NCBI GenBank assembly: GCA_009700025.1
Contig: WLMW01000001.1
Coordinates: forward strand, 18,915-82,914
Source of the DNA: Actinomycetota bacterium
GTDB taxonomy: Bacteria > Actinomycetota > Actinomycetes > Nanopelagicales > Nanopelagicaceae
Length of the DNA: 64,000 nt
Direction: 5' to 3'
The notes under the pieces were generated by a model, which saw nothing but the letters and a program-made list of their open reading frames with translations, was not told the origin of the DNA and ran no database searches. Each line of letters opens with the position of its first letter. The stretch's first letter is position 1. Position numbers and translations under genes: made by a program. This document shows, one piece after another, positions 39,797 to 47,924 of the stretch.

Positions 39797-40785
39797 TGTC
39801 ATCTTTTGGCATTCCTAATGTTGCGCCAGAGCTTGAGGCGATATTAATTGAGCAGATGGCTCAAGTCGAGGCGCTACTGCTCAGCCATACCAAAAGCGAG
39901 TATCCATTTGTCGATGAGACCGCTCACCACTTAGTCGCAGCCGGTGGCAAGCGATTACGCCCGCTATTAACCCTATTAACGGCTCAGTTTGGCAAGCCAG
40001 CAGGTCAACGGGTTATTGCCGCCGCTGTGGCTTGCGAAATTACTCACCTGGCAACTTTGTATCACGATGATGTTATGGATCAGGCTCCACTTCGCAGAGG
40101 AGTAGAAAGTGCTAACTTTCGATGGGGAAATACCATTGCGATTTTGACAGGGGATTTTCTCTTTGCAAAGTCTTCAGATTTATTAGCTGATCTCGGTGCT
40201 GAAGCCGTGCGTTTACAAGCACGCACTTTTGAACGTTTAGTTATTGGCCAAATTATGGAAACGCAGGGACCCAATCCCGGTCAAGACCCTCTTGAACATT
40301 ATTTGAAAGTGGTTGCAGATAAGACTGGCTCTTTAATCGCTGCAAGTGCTCGCTATGGTGGAATGATTTCAGGTGCACCCCTAGACATAACTGACACTGT
40401 CACACGGTTTGGCGAAAAAATCGGAGTGGCTTTTCAGTTGGCTGATGATGTTATCGATATTGCAAGTGAATCAAATCAATCAGGCAAGACCCCCGGAACA
40501 GATTTACGCGAAGGTGTTCCAACTTTGGTCACTTTAAATGTAATGAAATCAACTGATTCTGCTGATCGCGATTTACAACAATTGCTATCTGCTCCGATTG
40601 AAGACGAAAATACTGTACAACAAGTGCTTACAACTCTGCGTGGTCACAGAGCCCTTGATGAATCACGTGAGCAGTTACATCAGGTTGCAAAAGAAGCGCG
40701 CCTTGCACTTGGACCATTACCGATTTGTGATGCAACGGGTGCATTGATGTCGCTATGCGACGCGGTTATCGACCGTTCGACTTGA
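39796..40785 (+). CDS. Polyprenyl diphosphate synthase, probably for the menaquinone side chain
   Basis: This 329-residue all-helical trans-prenyl synthase elongates isoprenyl diphosphates. GGKRLRPLLTLLTA binds the homoallylic substrate. The first aspartate-rich motif is LYHDDVMDQAPLRRG and the second is FQLADDVIDIA. The product length cannot be read safely. Its position at the end of the nuo operon, in a window with all men genes, points to the menaquinone tail substrate used by MenA. The 3' end overlaps the convergent RarD-like gene by 33 bp. Confidence 0.92.
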   Translation: MSSFGIPNVAPELEAILIEQMAQVEALLLSHTKSEYPFVDETAHHLVAAGGKRLRPLLTLLTAQFGKPAGQRVIAAAVACEITHLATLYHDDVMDQAPLRRGVESANFRWGNTIAILTGDFLFAKSSDLLADLGAEAVRLQARTFERLVIGQIMETQGPNPGQDPLEHYLKVVADKTGSLIAASARYGGMISGAPLDITDTVTRFGEKIGVAFQLADDVIDIASESNQSGKTPGTDLREGVPTLVTLNVMKSTDSADRDLQQLLSAPIEDENTVQQVLTTLRGHRALDESREQLHQVAKEARLALGPLPICDATGALMSLCDAVIDRST

Positions 40786-41643
40786 TTTTAACAGATCAAA
40801 ACTCAACGCAATTAGGGCTGCCCAAATAAACCCAAACCCTATTACCTTCCCGGTCGACATATCTTCGTTGAATAAAAAAACGCCTAAAAGAAAGAAGATT
40901 GTTGGTGTTATGTACTGGAGAAGTCCTAATGTTGAGAGTGGAAGTCTTACGACTGCACCATTAAAGAAAAGCAGTGGAATTACGGTTGCTACTCCAGCCA
41001 AAGCAAGCAGGATGGTGACTGAGACTCCATGCCCAAACTGTGCGCTGCCATTACCTTCAATGTAGAAAAGAAATACCACATTTGGTATGAATGCAATAAG
41101 TGTCTCAATTGCTAAGGACTCTAAGGCACCTAGATCAATCTTTTTCTTGACTAAACCATACGTGCCCCAAGAAAGCGCCAAAGTAAAGGCAACCCAAGGA
41201 AATTGATCATACTCATAAGTAATTACTAGAACTGAAATTGTGCCAAGTGAAACCGCTATCCACTGAAGCTTGCGCAGAGACTCTCTAAAGATAATGATTC
41301 CAAACAAGACATTGAGTAATGGAGCAATGTAATAGCCGAGCGCGCTTTCAACAACTCGATTAGCACCAACTGCCCAAATGAATACTCCCCAATTGATCGT
41401 GAGCAAACCAGATGAAATTGCAAGAATTGAAAACATTCGCTTTGTTTTTATAATGGAAAGAGTTCGTTTGAGTTGTTTGCGAAATGCAAGCAGGCCGACA
41501 CAAAGAATCAGCGACCAAATTCCTCTATTTGCAAGAATTTCAAAGGATGACGCACCTTCAATATGCTTCCAATAGATAGGTAGAAATCCCCAGAAGAAAT
41601 ATGCACACAGACCATAGAGCAGGCCAAGCTTATATTTACTCAA
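40753..41643 (-). CDS. EamA/RarD-family membrane transporter
   Basis: This 296-residue protein with about ten hydrophobic helices arranged as two EamA repeats opens with YKLGLLYGLCAYFFWGFLPIYWKHI, typical of the RarD branch of the drug/metabolite transporter superfamily. The substrate is unknown. It lies one base from the YajQ-family gene on the same strand, so the two share a transcript. Confidence 0.9.
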   Translation of the reverse strand: MSKYKLGLLYGLCAYFFWGFLPIYWKHIEGASSFEILANRGIWSLILCVGLLAFRKQLKRTLSIIKTKRMFSILAISSGLLTINWGVFIWAVGANRVVESALGYYIAPLLNVLFGIIIFRESLRKLQWIAVSLGTISVLVITYEYDQFPWVAFTLALSWGTYGLVKKKIDLGALESLAIETLIAFIPNVVFLFYIEGNGSAQFGHGVSVTILLALAGVATVIPLLFFNGAVVRLPLSTLGLLQYITPTIFFLLGVFLFNEDMSTGKVIGFGFIWAALIALSFDLLKSSRTVDNRVA

Positions 41644-42135
41644 TTATCTAAAGTTCGTGAATTGAACTGCAAAATCCCAGCCACCATCTTTAATCATTGC
41701 CATTGTGTCCTGAAGATCATCGCGACTTTTAGAAATTACACGTAGTTCGTCACCTTGAATCTGAGTCTTAACTGATTTTGGGCCCTCATCTCGCACCATC
41801 TTCGCAATCTTTTTGGCATTCTCGGTTGAAATGCCCTCTTTTAATGGTGCTGCTATTTTGTAAATCTTTCCACTTAACTGTGGCTGACCTGCATCCAAAT
41901 GCTTCAAAGAAACTCCACGCTTAATCATCTTGTCTTTGACGACATCAAGGGCGGCTTTAGCACGCTCTTCAGTATCGGCCTCGATTAAAATCTTCTCGCC
42001 TTCAAGTTCAATCTTTGATCCAGTATTTTTAAAATCAAAGCGAGTATCGATTTCACGGATTGCCTGATTAATTGCGTTATCGAGCTCCATCCGATCAATT
42101 TTGGAGGTTACGTCAAAACTACTATCTGCTGCCAC
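41644..42135 (-). CDS. YajQ-family nucleotide-binding protein
   Basis: This 163-residue protein is of the DUF520/YajQ family, some members of which bind cyclic di-GMP. I choose the GTG at 42135 ([13 protein letters not shown]) because AGGAG sits 6 bp upstream and the family begins with a similar SSFDIVSK segment. The track start adds 11 unlikely residues. Conserved parts are [25 protein letters not shown] and [20 protein letters not shown]. The tRNA-Tyr gene is divergent upstream. Confidence 0.92.
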   Translation of the reverse strand: MAADSSFDVTSKIDRMELDNAINQAIREIDTRFDFKNTGSKIELEGEKILIEADTEERAKAALDVVKDKMIKRGVSLKHLDAGQPQLSGKIYKIAAPLKEGISTENAKKIAKMVRDEGPKSVKTQIQGDELRVISKSRDDLQDTMAMIKDGGWDFAVQFTNFR

Positions 42136-42251
42136 TGGGGGCTCCTTCACTCGAAAAGGCGGTCTCAATAAATTGGGTTTTGGTGCCTACGGGCTTAAGG
42201 TATCCTTTCCCTTCGCACTATCCATAATTGCCGCAGTACTTGTACGACCCT

Positions 42252-42336
42252 GGCGGGTTGCCCGAGCGGCCAATGGGAGGGGACTGTAAATCCCCCGGCT
42301 CTGCCTTCGAAGGTTCAAATCCTTCACCCGCCACCA
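42252..42336 (+). tRNA. tRNA-Tyr (anticodon GTA)
   Basis: This is a class II tRNA of 85 nt. The acceptor stem is GGCGGGT pairing with ACCCGCC, followed by discriminator A and an encoded CCA. The anticodon stem GGGGA/TCCCC encloses the loop CTGTAAA, giving anticodon GTA. A long variable arm and the T-arm GAAGG-TTCAAAT-CCTTC are intact. It marks the junction between the core gene block and the accessory region. A decayed copy lies about 610 bp downstream. Confidence 0.97.
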
Positions 42337-42372
42337 GTAAGAACTCATGAGAATGAGCGTTAATGTTTAGCG

Positions 42373-42465
42373 TTACTTTGCAGCTCCTTTTGTACGGGCG
42401 GCACGCGCTAAAAATAAGGCAAAGACAAGTGCCAAAACGATTCCAGTATTTACGCCCATTTCCAT
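42373..42465 (-). CDS. Possible 30-residue single-helix membrane peptide
   Basis: This ORF is below the track's size limit: MEMGVNTGIVLALVFALFLA, then a basic tail RAARTKGAAK. It has one hydrophobic helix with positive residues after it, a plausible inner-membrane topology. Its ATG overlaps the stop of the PsiE-family gene by one base (TGATG), which is a translational coupling arrangement. Only composition and overlap support it; I know no homologue. Confidence 0.4.
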   Translation of the reverse strand: MEMGVNTGIVLALVFALFLARAARTKGAAK

Positions 42466-42860
42466 CAGAGCGCGGTTGAAATACTCAGTTGTCTTCTTTT
42501 TTCCATAGTTAGCGATGCTCCAACGGTGAGAATGTGTCGCACCGCTGCAATGACACCGATGATTAAGAAGTTATCCAACTGGAAAATTCCATCTGTAAAT
42601 CGCACGATTACGGTTCGCATAATCTCAAGAATGATAACAACAAAGAGTATGTCGTTGATTCCCTGAATCATTCCTATAGGGAAAAAGGGGCGGGTTTCAA
42701 TTAGTCGTTGCAGGCTGTAACCAGCAGCCAATACGGAGATTACAAACAATATAATTCCGAGAAAACCGTGTAAAATATCTTCAAGTTTATCGATAAAAGT
42801 TACAGGGATGAGTGACTCATCGTTTGTGAGTAAACCCTTGACTGATTTGTACTTCATCAT
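42465..42860 (-). CDS. PsiE-family membrane protein
   Basis: This 131-residue protein with about four hydrophobic segments resembles the phosphate-starvation-inducible PsiE family. Supporting segments are KLEDILHGFLGIILFVISVL, GINDILFVVIILEIMRTVIVRF and FLIIGVIAAVRHILTVGASL. Its molecular function is unknown in any organism I recall. It sits alone between the intact tRNA-Tyr and its degenerate copy, so it may be cargo of a past integration or duplication event. Confidence 0.75.
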   Translation of the reverse strand: MMKYKSVKGLLTNDESLIPVTFIDKLEDILHGFLGIILFVISVLAAGYSLQRLIETRPFFPIGMIQGINDILFVVIILEIMRTVIVRFTDGIFQLDNFLIIGVIAAVRHILTVGASLTMEKRRQLSISTAL

Positions 42861-42945
42861 GTCCGCCTCTCAAATCAATATCTAAGAGTAAGTGGAGGCG
42901 GTGAGCCTCGCAATGCGAAATAGCTTGCCGAGATCTATTACTCCT

Positions 42946-43026
42946 AGAAGGTTGCCCTAGTGGCCAATGGGGGGGAGTGTAGATCCCCACACCTTCGAAG
43001 ACCCAAATCCAGACATCAGGCCACCA
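42946..43026 (+). pseudogene. Degenerate tRNA-Tyr copy
   Basis: About 81 nt align along the whole length of the intact tRNA-Tyr at 42252. Shared blocks are GGTTGCCC, TGGCCAATGGG, a GTGTAGA anticodon loop still reading GTA between GGGGA and TCCCC, CCTTCGAAG, CCAAATCC and a terminal GGCCACCA. The acceptor stem no longer pairs (AGAAGGT against ATCAGGC), the variable arm is shortened, and the T-stem and TTC loop are mutated (GAAGA-CCCAAAT-CCAGA). It should not fold as a tRNA. It marks the left edge of the accessory island. Confidence 0.8.
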
Positions 43027-43098
43027 CGCAGCATGGATTTCAAGCTAACTGAACTCGATGCTCTTGCGGTGATTTAACACCTGTGTCAGAGTTCTAGA

Positions 43099-44076
43099 AT
43101 GCCTCACCATTCAGAGTTAGTTGAAATTCCTGGGACTGAAATCGAACTTTCTCGGTATAGCTTGGGTACGGCCCCGCTATCAGGCCTTTTTAAAAAAGTA
43201 TCCGAGCAAGAAAGCGATCATGTAGTGCAATGCGCACTCAATAGTGGCATGAACTATTTTGATACAGCTCCTTTGTATGGATCAGGAGTTGGTGAGACAA
43301 GGTTAGGGTGAATATTAAGTCAGACGAGCAAGCCATTTGTTATCTCTACAAAAGTTGGAAGAGTACTTACTCCAGGTAGAAATCCAGAGGCGACGAAATG
43401 GCCTGATTCAGACCCAGAAATAAGGGCTGAATTTGATTACACACCAGACGGAATTAAGCGCTCACTTGAAGAGAGTTTAATTCGACTTAATTTAGATCAC
43501 GTTGACATCGTATACATACACGAACCGGATGATTTAGTCACAGAAGCAGTAGAGGTTGTCTTTCCAGTCTTAGATGACTTGCGACGACAAGGGATTATTA
43601 AAGCTATTGGAATCGGAATAAATAATTGCGCACCAGCAGTAGCGATCATGAATGCAGTAGATCTTGACGTAGTATTAATCGCTGGACGGTTCACCCTTTT
43701 AGATCAAAGTGCTCAGCAAGAACTACTGCCGATTGCACTCAAGACAGGTGTCGCTATTGTTGCTGCTGGAGTCTATAACTCTGGAATATTAGCCAATCCA
43801 ATACCTGGAGCACATTTTGATTACGAACCAGCTAGTGCTGAGATATTGCACCGCGCAGAAAAGATTCGTAATTTTCTAAAAGAGAATGGGCTCCCTCTAA
43901 CAGCTGCTGCTTTGCAGTTTCCTCTGAGGCATCCAGCAGTAGTGTCAGTCCTGAATGGATCTGCCAATTTGGCTGAGATTGAGTCCAACATCGCAAATTT
44001 TGACCTGCCGCTTCCTTCTGATCTGTGGGAAAAAATGGAAGGTGCTGGTCTGATTGAACCAATTCTCAGTCTCTGA
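43099..44076 (+). pseudogene. Aldo/keto reductase with in-frame UGA stop
   Basis: A 326-codon frame encodes an aldo/keto reductase like those oxidising L-fucose or D-threo-aldoses. The N-terminus has SLGTAPLSGLF and NYFDTAPLYGSGVGETRLG with catalytic Asp and Tyr. A TGA follows at 43309-43311, and the same frame then continues without shift (FVISTKVGRVL with the catalytic Lys, then VDIVYIHEPDD and VVSVLNGSA). A single substitution from CGA or TGG would explain it. The reading frame is otherwise intact, so the lesion is recent or the stop is bypassed. Confidence 0.8.
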
Positions 44077-44914
44077 ATTTACGACCTATCACCTGTCGAT
44101 TGAGGAGGAGATCGATCTCTTTTTGAGAATGGGAATTACAGGCATAGATATTGCCGAGAGAAAACTCTCCTTAGATTTAGAAATTGCTCGCGTACAGATT
44201 GAAAAAGTTCTAGCTGCGGGATTAATAGTGACAGGCTTTATTCCAAGAGTCCATGCACTTCTTCCGGATTCACTGAATCCACAGATTTTAGATCTTAAAG
44301 TACGCGAAGAAGCCTTCAGAAACTCACTTTCTTTTGTTGGTTCTATATGGCCTAAAAATCCTCCGGTGGTGCTAACAATTACTGGAGCAGCCAACAATTT
44401 AGATTACAAATCGGCTATGGAGCATATTGAGGGCGCGTATGTACGACTGGCCAAGTGTGCACAAGATTTTGGCATCACGATTGTTTTTGAACCACTGAAC
44501 CCAATTATGATGAATACAGATACAGTTATTTGTACATGGAGTAATTCGGTCAAATTAGCCTCAAAAATAGGAGCCGACAATTTTAAATTAGTCTTTGACA
44601 CATGGCATATCTGGGATGAGTACGAAATTTATTCACAGTTTATAAATACATTGGATTTAGTTGGGACAGTCCATGTTTCGGATTGGCTTAATCCTGGACC
44701 TCGAAGTTTTGCTGACCGTGGTATACCTGGAGAAGGTGAAGTTGACTGGGTAACTTTGGCTAAAACCCTTAAAACAAGTAACTATCAGGGGCCGATAGTT
44801 CTCGAAATCTTTAGTAGTGATGAGTTTCCTGATTCGCTCTGGCAGAGATCTCCATCAGAAGTAATAGAAATTAGTCGCGAATTTCTAGAGAACACTTTTG
44901 GCTTAATGAAGTAG
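44054..44914 (+). CDS. TIM-barrel sugar isomerase/epimerase family protein
   Basis: This 286-residue protein is of the xylose-isomerase-like TIM-barrel fold (AP endonuclease family 2). The start is a TTG overlapping the aldo/keto reductase end, and MNQFSVSEFTTYHLS matches the usual family N-terminus. Metal-ligand regions are ITIVFEPLNP (Glu), LVFDTWHIWDE (Asp-His), TVHVSDWLNPG (His) and PIVLEIFSSDEF (Glu). It probably isomerises, epimerises or dehydrates a sugar or sugar acid. A second copy of this family lies at 50782. Confidence 0.85.
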   Translation: MNQFSVSEFTTYHLSIEEEIDLFLRMGITGIDIAERKLSLDLEIARVQIEKVLAAGLIVTGFIPRVHALLPDSLNPQILDLKVREEAFRNSLSFVGSIWPKNPPVVLTITGAANNLDYKSAMEHIEGAYVRLAKCAQDFGITIVFEPLNPIMMNTDTVICTWSNSVKLASKIGADNFKLVFDTWHIWDEYEIYSQFINTLDLVGTVHVSDWLNPGPRSFADRGIPGEGEVDWVTLAKTLKTSNYQGPIVLEIFSSDEFPDSLWQRSPSEVIEISREFLENTFGLMK

Positions 44915-44959
44915 CTGCTGGTCTAATCTAGCAACAATCTAAGCGTCAAAATGAAATTC

Positions 44960-45199
44960 CTAAGCAGTTTCAATACTGACATAAGGAGAACCTGGTGCAA
45001 TCTCATCATCAAGTTTTACTAAAAACTCAATAACGACTCCTGCAACTGGTGATTCAACATCAACAGTGGCTTTGTCAGTTTCTACTGAAAGCAAAATGTC
45101 ACCAGCATTAATCTGTTGCCCAGGTTCCGCTTTAATTTCTACGACGAAAACGGAGTTGACGTTCTCACCGAGTCTTGGCATTTTTACTTTGGTGATCAT
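44960..45199 (-). CDS. Free-standing lipoyl domain protein
   Basis: This 79-residue protein is a single biotinyl/lipoyl hairpin domain. VETDKATVDVESPVAG carries the lipoylated Lys in the DKA context typical of 2-oxoacid dehydrogenase E2 domains, not the MKM of biotin carriers. There is no linker, E1/E3-binding domain or acyltransferase catalytic domain. It is the last gene of the minus-strand CoA-transferase/MaoC/CitE operon. Its natural partner would be the E1 beta/alpha pair at 54840-56833. No E2 core or E3 gene is in the window. Confidence 0.88.
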   Translation of the reverse strand: MITKVKMPRLGENVNSVFVVEIKAEPGQQINAGDILLSVETDKATVDVESPVAGVVIEFLVKLDDEIAPGSPYVSIETA

Positions 45200-45221
45200 G
45201 GATATTCCTTTTCTGATTTGG

Positions 45222-46439
45222 TTAGTTGATTAATTTACTATCTCTAAGGGCCTGAATTTCTCCTTGGTCCAGTTGAAGAATCCGTTTGAGAACTTCGTCG
45301 GTATCCGCCCCAAATTTGTGAGCAGATTGTGCCTCAAGGTTATGCGTATTTGCAAAGCGTATTGGGGATGAAATATTTGGCAATTCTCCGATGTCTTCTT
45401 GATCCTTCACGGAAAAAATTGGGTTTGCCTCTGACGCACGGGGGTCATTCGCCAGAAGCTCTGTGAAAGTTTGATACTTTGACCAACTTACATTAAATTT
45501 CTTGAATATTTCACTCAGATCCTTTAAATCAATCGCAGAAATAGCAGGTCTAATGACTTCAGATATTTCTCTTCTAAGTCTGTATCGATCAGCTTCAAGA
45601 TCAAGATTTCCATCATGTTTTTCTTCGATCTCCTTCAGCCCATCTTGGATGTCTAACGAATTCTTGATTGAAACCCATTGCCTAGGAGTGAGGCCGACAA
45701 TCATTACTTCAAAATTATCTCTTGTGGTGAAGTTGGCCCCAAAAGCTCCATACAGAAAGTTTCCATCGGCTTGAATCTTTTCGGTTCCTAAATGTGCTTG
45801 TGATAACCTGCCTAGAGCTCCAACCACTGATAGAGCTACATCTGAAAGAGCAATCTTTATAAATTCTCCTTCACCCGTGGCTCTTCTTTTTCTTTCAGCT
45901 ACGAGGATTGCAATGGCAACCATGTTTCCCAGGATTAAATCCCACGTTGGTAACACGCTATTCACGGGTGCATTCGACCCCAATGGGCCTGTTATTAATG
46001 GATATCCAAAAGCCGGATGCACCGTGTAATCAACTTCGCTTGTGCCATCATAATTTCCCGTGAGGGAAACCATAATCAAATCAGGTCGCTTCTTCTTGAG
46101 TGCTTCGTAACTGAGTTCGTCCTTAGCAGGTAAGTTAGTCAGAAATATTCCTGCGTCTTTGCCCGGAGCGGTTATCAGATCAGAAACAATTTCTCTGCCC
46201 TTGCTTGATTTTAAATCCACCTGAATTGAACTTTTACCTCGGTTAAGTCCAATCCAAAACAAACTCTGGTTCTCATTAGTCACTGGCCAACGGTGGAAAT
46301 CAAGACCACCGCTTAAGTGATCAAATCTAATGACATCAGCACCCAGCTGCGCCAAAGTTAATCCACCCAATGGAGCTGCAACAAATGCTGAGCCTTCAAC
46401 GATCCTCAAATCGCTCAGAGCAGCATTTGGCAAATTCAT
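45222..46439 (-). CDS. Family III CoA-transferase (CaiB/BaiF), copy A
   Basis: This 405-residue CoA-transferase moves CoA between carboxylic acids. Family features are VEGSAFVAAPLGGLTLAQLGADVIRFDH at the N-terminus, GLNRGKSSIQVDLK, and the GEGEFIKIALSDVAL region following the active-site Asp area (TWDLILGNM). Such enzymes next to MaoC and CitE genes activate mesaconate, itaconate or citramalate-type acids in other bacteria. It lies 2 bp from the MaoC copy A. It is clearly divergent from copy B at 47911. Confidence 0.9.
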   Translation of the reverse strand: MNLPNAALSDLRIVEGSAFVAAPLGGLTLAQLGADVIRFDHLSGGLDFHRWPVTNENQSLFWIGLNRGKSSIQVDLKSSKGREIVSDLITAPGKDAGIFLTNLPAKDELSYEALKKKRPDLIMVSLTGNYDGTSEVDYTVHPAFGYPLITGPLGSNAPVNSVLPTWDLILGNMVAIAILVAERKRRATGEGEFIKIALSDVALSVVGALGRLSQAHLGTEKIQADGNFLYGAFGANFTTRDNFEVMIVGLTPRQWVSIKNSLDIQDGLKEIEEKHDGNLDLEADRYRLRREISEVIRPAISAIDLKDLSEIFKKFNVSWSKYQTFTELLANDPRASEANPIFSVKDQEDIGELPNISSPIRFANTHNLEAQSAHKFGADTDEVLKRILQLDQGEIQALRDSKLIN

Positions 46440-46441
46440 AA

Positions 46442-46981
46442 TTAGTTCAGTCGGCCTTCAATGGGACCGGTAACTGGAGTGGGGAAGTAGTTCTGTCCAA
46501 TCCCGGAGCTCTTTTTTGGAATCATGACACTTCTATGCCAGGTGACGATTTCAACACCATCTTGGTTTAACCCGCGAGTGAACATCGAAATGATTCCCAT
46601 GTCAGGTTTTGAAGAAGACTCTCGAACCCCTGTACAGATACTCTCTGCATACAGGGTATCTCCAACATAGACGGGATGAGTCAGTTTGATATCAGTCCAG
46701 CCAAGGTTAGCTACTGCATTTTGGCTCATGTCTATGACAGAGATTCCTAGGATGATTGCAACGGTTAAACCTGAATTAACGATGATTTTTCCATTCGAAA
46801 CAGGGTTCGAAAGCGCCAAGTGAGCATTGAAGTGATTTTGATTCGTGTTACATGTTAATTGTGTGAACCACGTACAGTCTGTTTCACTAATAGTTCTACC
46901 AAATGGATGTTCATAAGAATCTCCAACAACGAAATCTTCGAGAAACCTTCCCAGTACTGCTTCGTGCTTAGCCATTTTCAT
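46442..46981 (-). CDS. MaoC-family acyl-CoA hydratase/dehydratase, copy A
   Basis: This 179-residue hot-dog-fold protein resembles mesaconyl-CoA hydratase. LEDFVVGDSYEHPFGRTISETD opens it, the catalytic His region is CNTNQNHFNAHLA, and NAVANLGWTDIKLTHPVYVGDTLYAES is the conserved C-terminal part. It would add or remove water across the double bond of an enoyl-CoA. It overlaps the CitE-like lyase gene by 14 bp, a sign of coupled expression with the likely next enzyme. Confidence 0.9.
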   Translation of the reverse strand: MKMAKHEAVLGRFLEDFVVGDSYEHPFGRTISETDCTWFTQLTCNTNQNHFNAHLALSNPVSNGKIIVNSGLTVAIILGISVIDMSQNAVANLGWTDIKLTHPVYVGDTLYAESICTGVRESSSKPDMGIISMFTRGLNQDGVEIVTWHRSVMIPKKSSGIGQNYFPTPVTGPIEGRLN

Positions 46982-47924
46982 CTCCTCGTGTTGAAGGTAC
47001 TAACCCACTTGCAATTCCTTTTGCGTATAAACCTTCAGCCATTTTTCTGGACGCTTCATCAATCATCTTTCCCTCGAAAAGTAGCGCACCTTTTTGATTT
47101 GTGTTGGTTGACTCGTTAGCAAAATGTTCGATTATTCTTGCAGCTCCATCAAAAGCCGCCTGGCTTGGAGTAAACGCTGTATTAACTGTTTCAATTTGCC
47201 CTGGATGAATAACCCATTTACCGTCGTAGCCAAGTGCCGCCGAAAGCCTTGATCGATTTACCAGACCTTCAATATTAGAGATATCCGAATACGGTCCGTC
47301 GATGGCCATCAAATTATTTGCCCGTGCTGCAATTAAAATTGACATTAATACGTAGTGATAAGCATCGTCACCTGGAAAGTTAATGGGATTTTCGCCGATA
47401 TGAATAACTTGCATTCCGATACTCGCCGCAAAATCTCCAGGACCAAATATCAGTGCTTCAATTCGATCAGAGGATGATGCGATTTCACCGACACGAGAAA
47501 GCCCGAGCGCGGATTCAATTTGAATTTGTATTCTTATTGATCCAGGATTGAGCTCTCCTGATTTTTCTAATTCAGTAAGTCTCTTGCTTAAATCTCTTAC
47601 TTGTTCGGCTGATTCCACTTTTGGAATAATCAGAGAATTAAGATATTTACCAGCTTGTAGAACTATCGATGAGACATCTTCAATTCCTATAGAAGTGATT
47701 TGTTCATTTACACGCACAGCAACGGTTTTTGATTTGAATCCACCATTAATCAGTACACCAACAACCTTTTCTCTGGCAAGAGTTTTTTCAGATAATGCAA
47801 CGGAGTCTTCGAGATCCAAGAATATTTCATCTACTTCAATGGTTTTTGCTTTCTCAAGCATTTTTATACTTGATCCAGGAACAGCAAGCGTAGATCTCTT
47901 TGGACTTGTATTACTTCTTATCAT
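46968..47924 (-). CDS. CitE-like CoA-ester lyase (HpcH/HpaI family)
   Basis: This 318-residue TIM-barrel lyase is of the citrate-lyase-beta / malyl-CoA lyase group, which cleave or form 3-hydroxyacyl-CoA esters. STLAVPGSSIKMLEKA, IFLDLEDSVALSEK (Glu-Asp for Mg), RIQIQIESALGL (catalytic Glu) and EALIFGPGDFAASIG are visible. Family members cleave L-malyl-, beta-methylmalyl- or citramalyl-CoA. Overlaps on both sides (14 bp each) place it firmly within the CoA-transferase/MaoC operon. Confidence 0.9.
   Translation of the reverse strand: MIRSNTSPKRSTLAVPGSSIKMLEKAKTIEVDEIFLDLEDSVALSEKTLAREKVVGVLINGGFKSKTVAVRVNEQITSIGIEDVSSIVLQAGKYLNSLIIPKVESAEQVRDLSKRLTELEKSGELNPGSIRIQIQIESALGLSRVGEIASSSDRIEALIFGPGDFAASIGMQVIHIGENPINFPGDDAYHYVLMSILIAARANNLMAIDGPYSDISNIEGLVNRSRLSAALGYDGKWVIHPGQIETVNTAFTPSQAAFDGAARIIEHFANESTNTNQKGALLFEGKMIDEASRKMAEGLYAKGIASGLVPSTRGDENG

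Noticed and set aside
42101-42289. 62-residue ORF on the plus strand across the tRNA-Tyr start
   Set aside because: It runs antisense over the YajQ start and into the tRNA gene, with no family resemblance.
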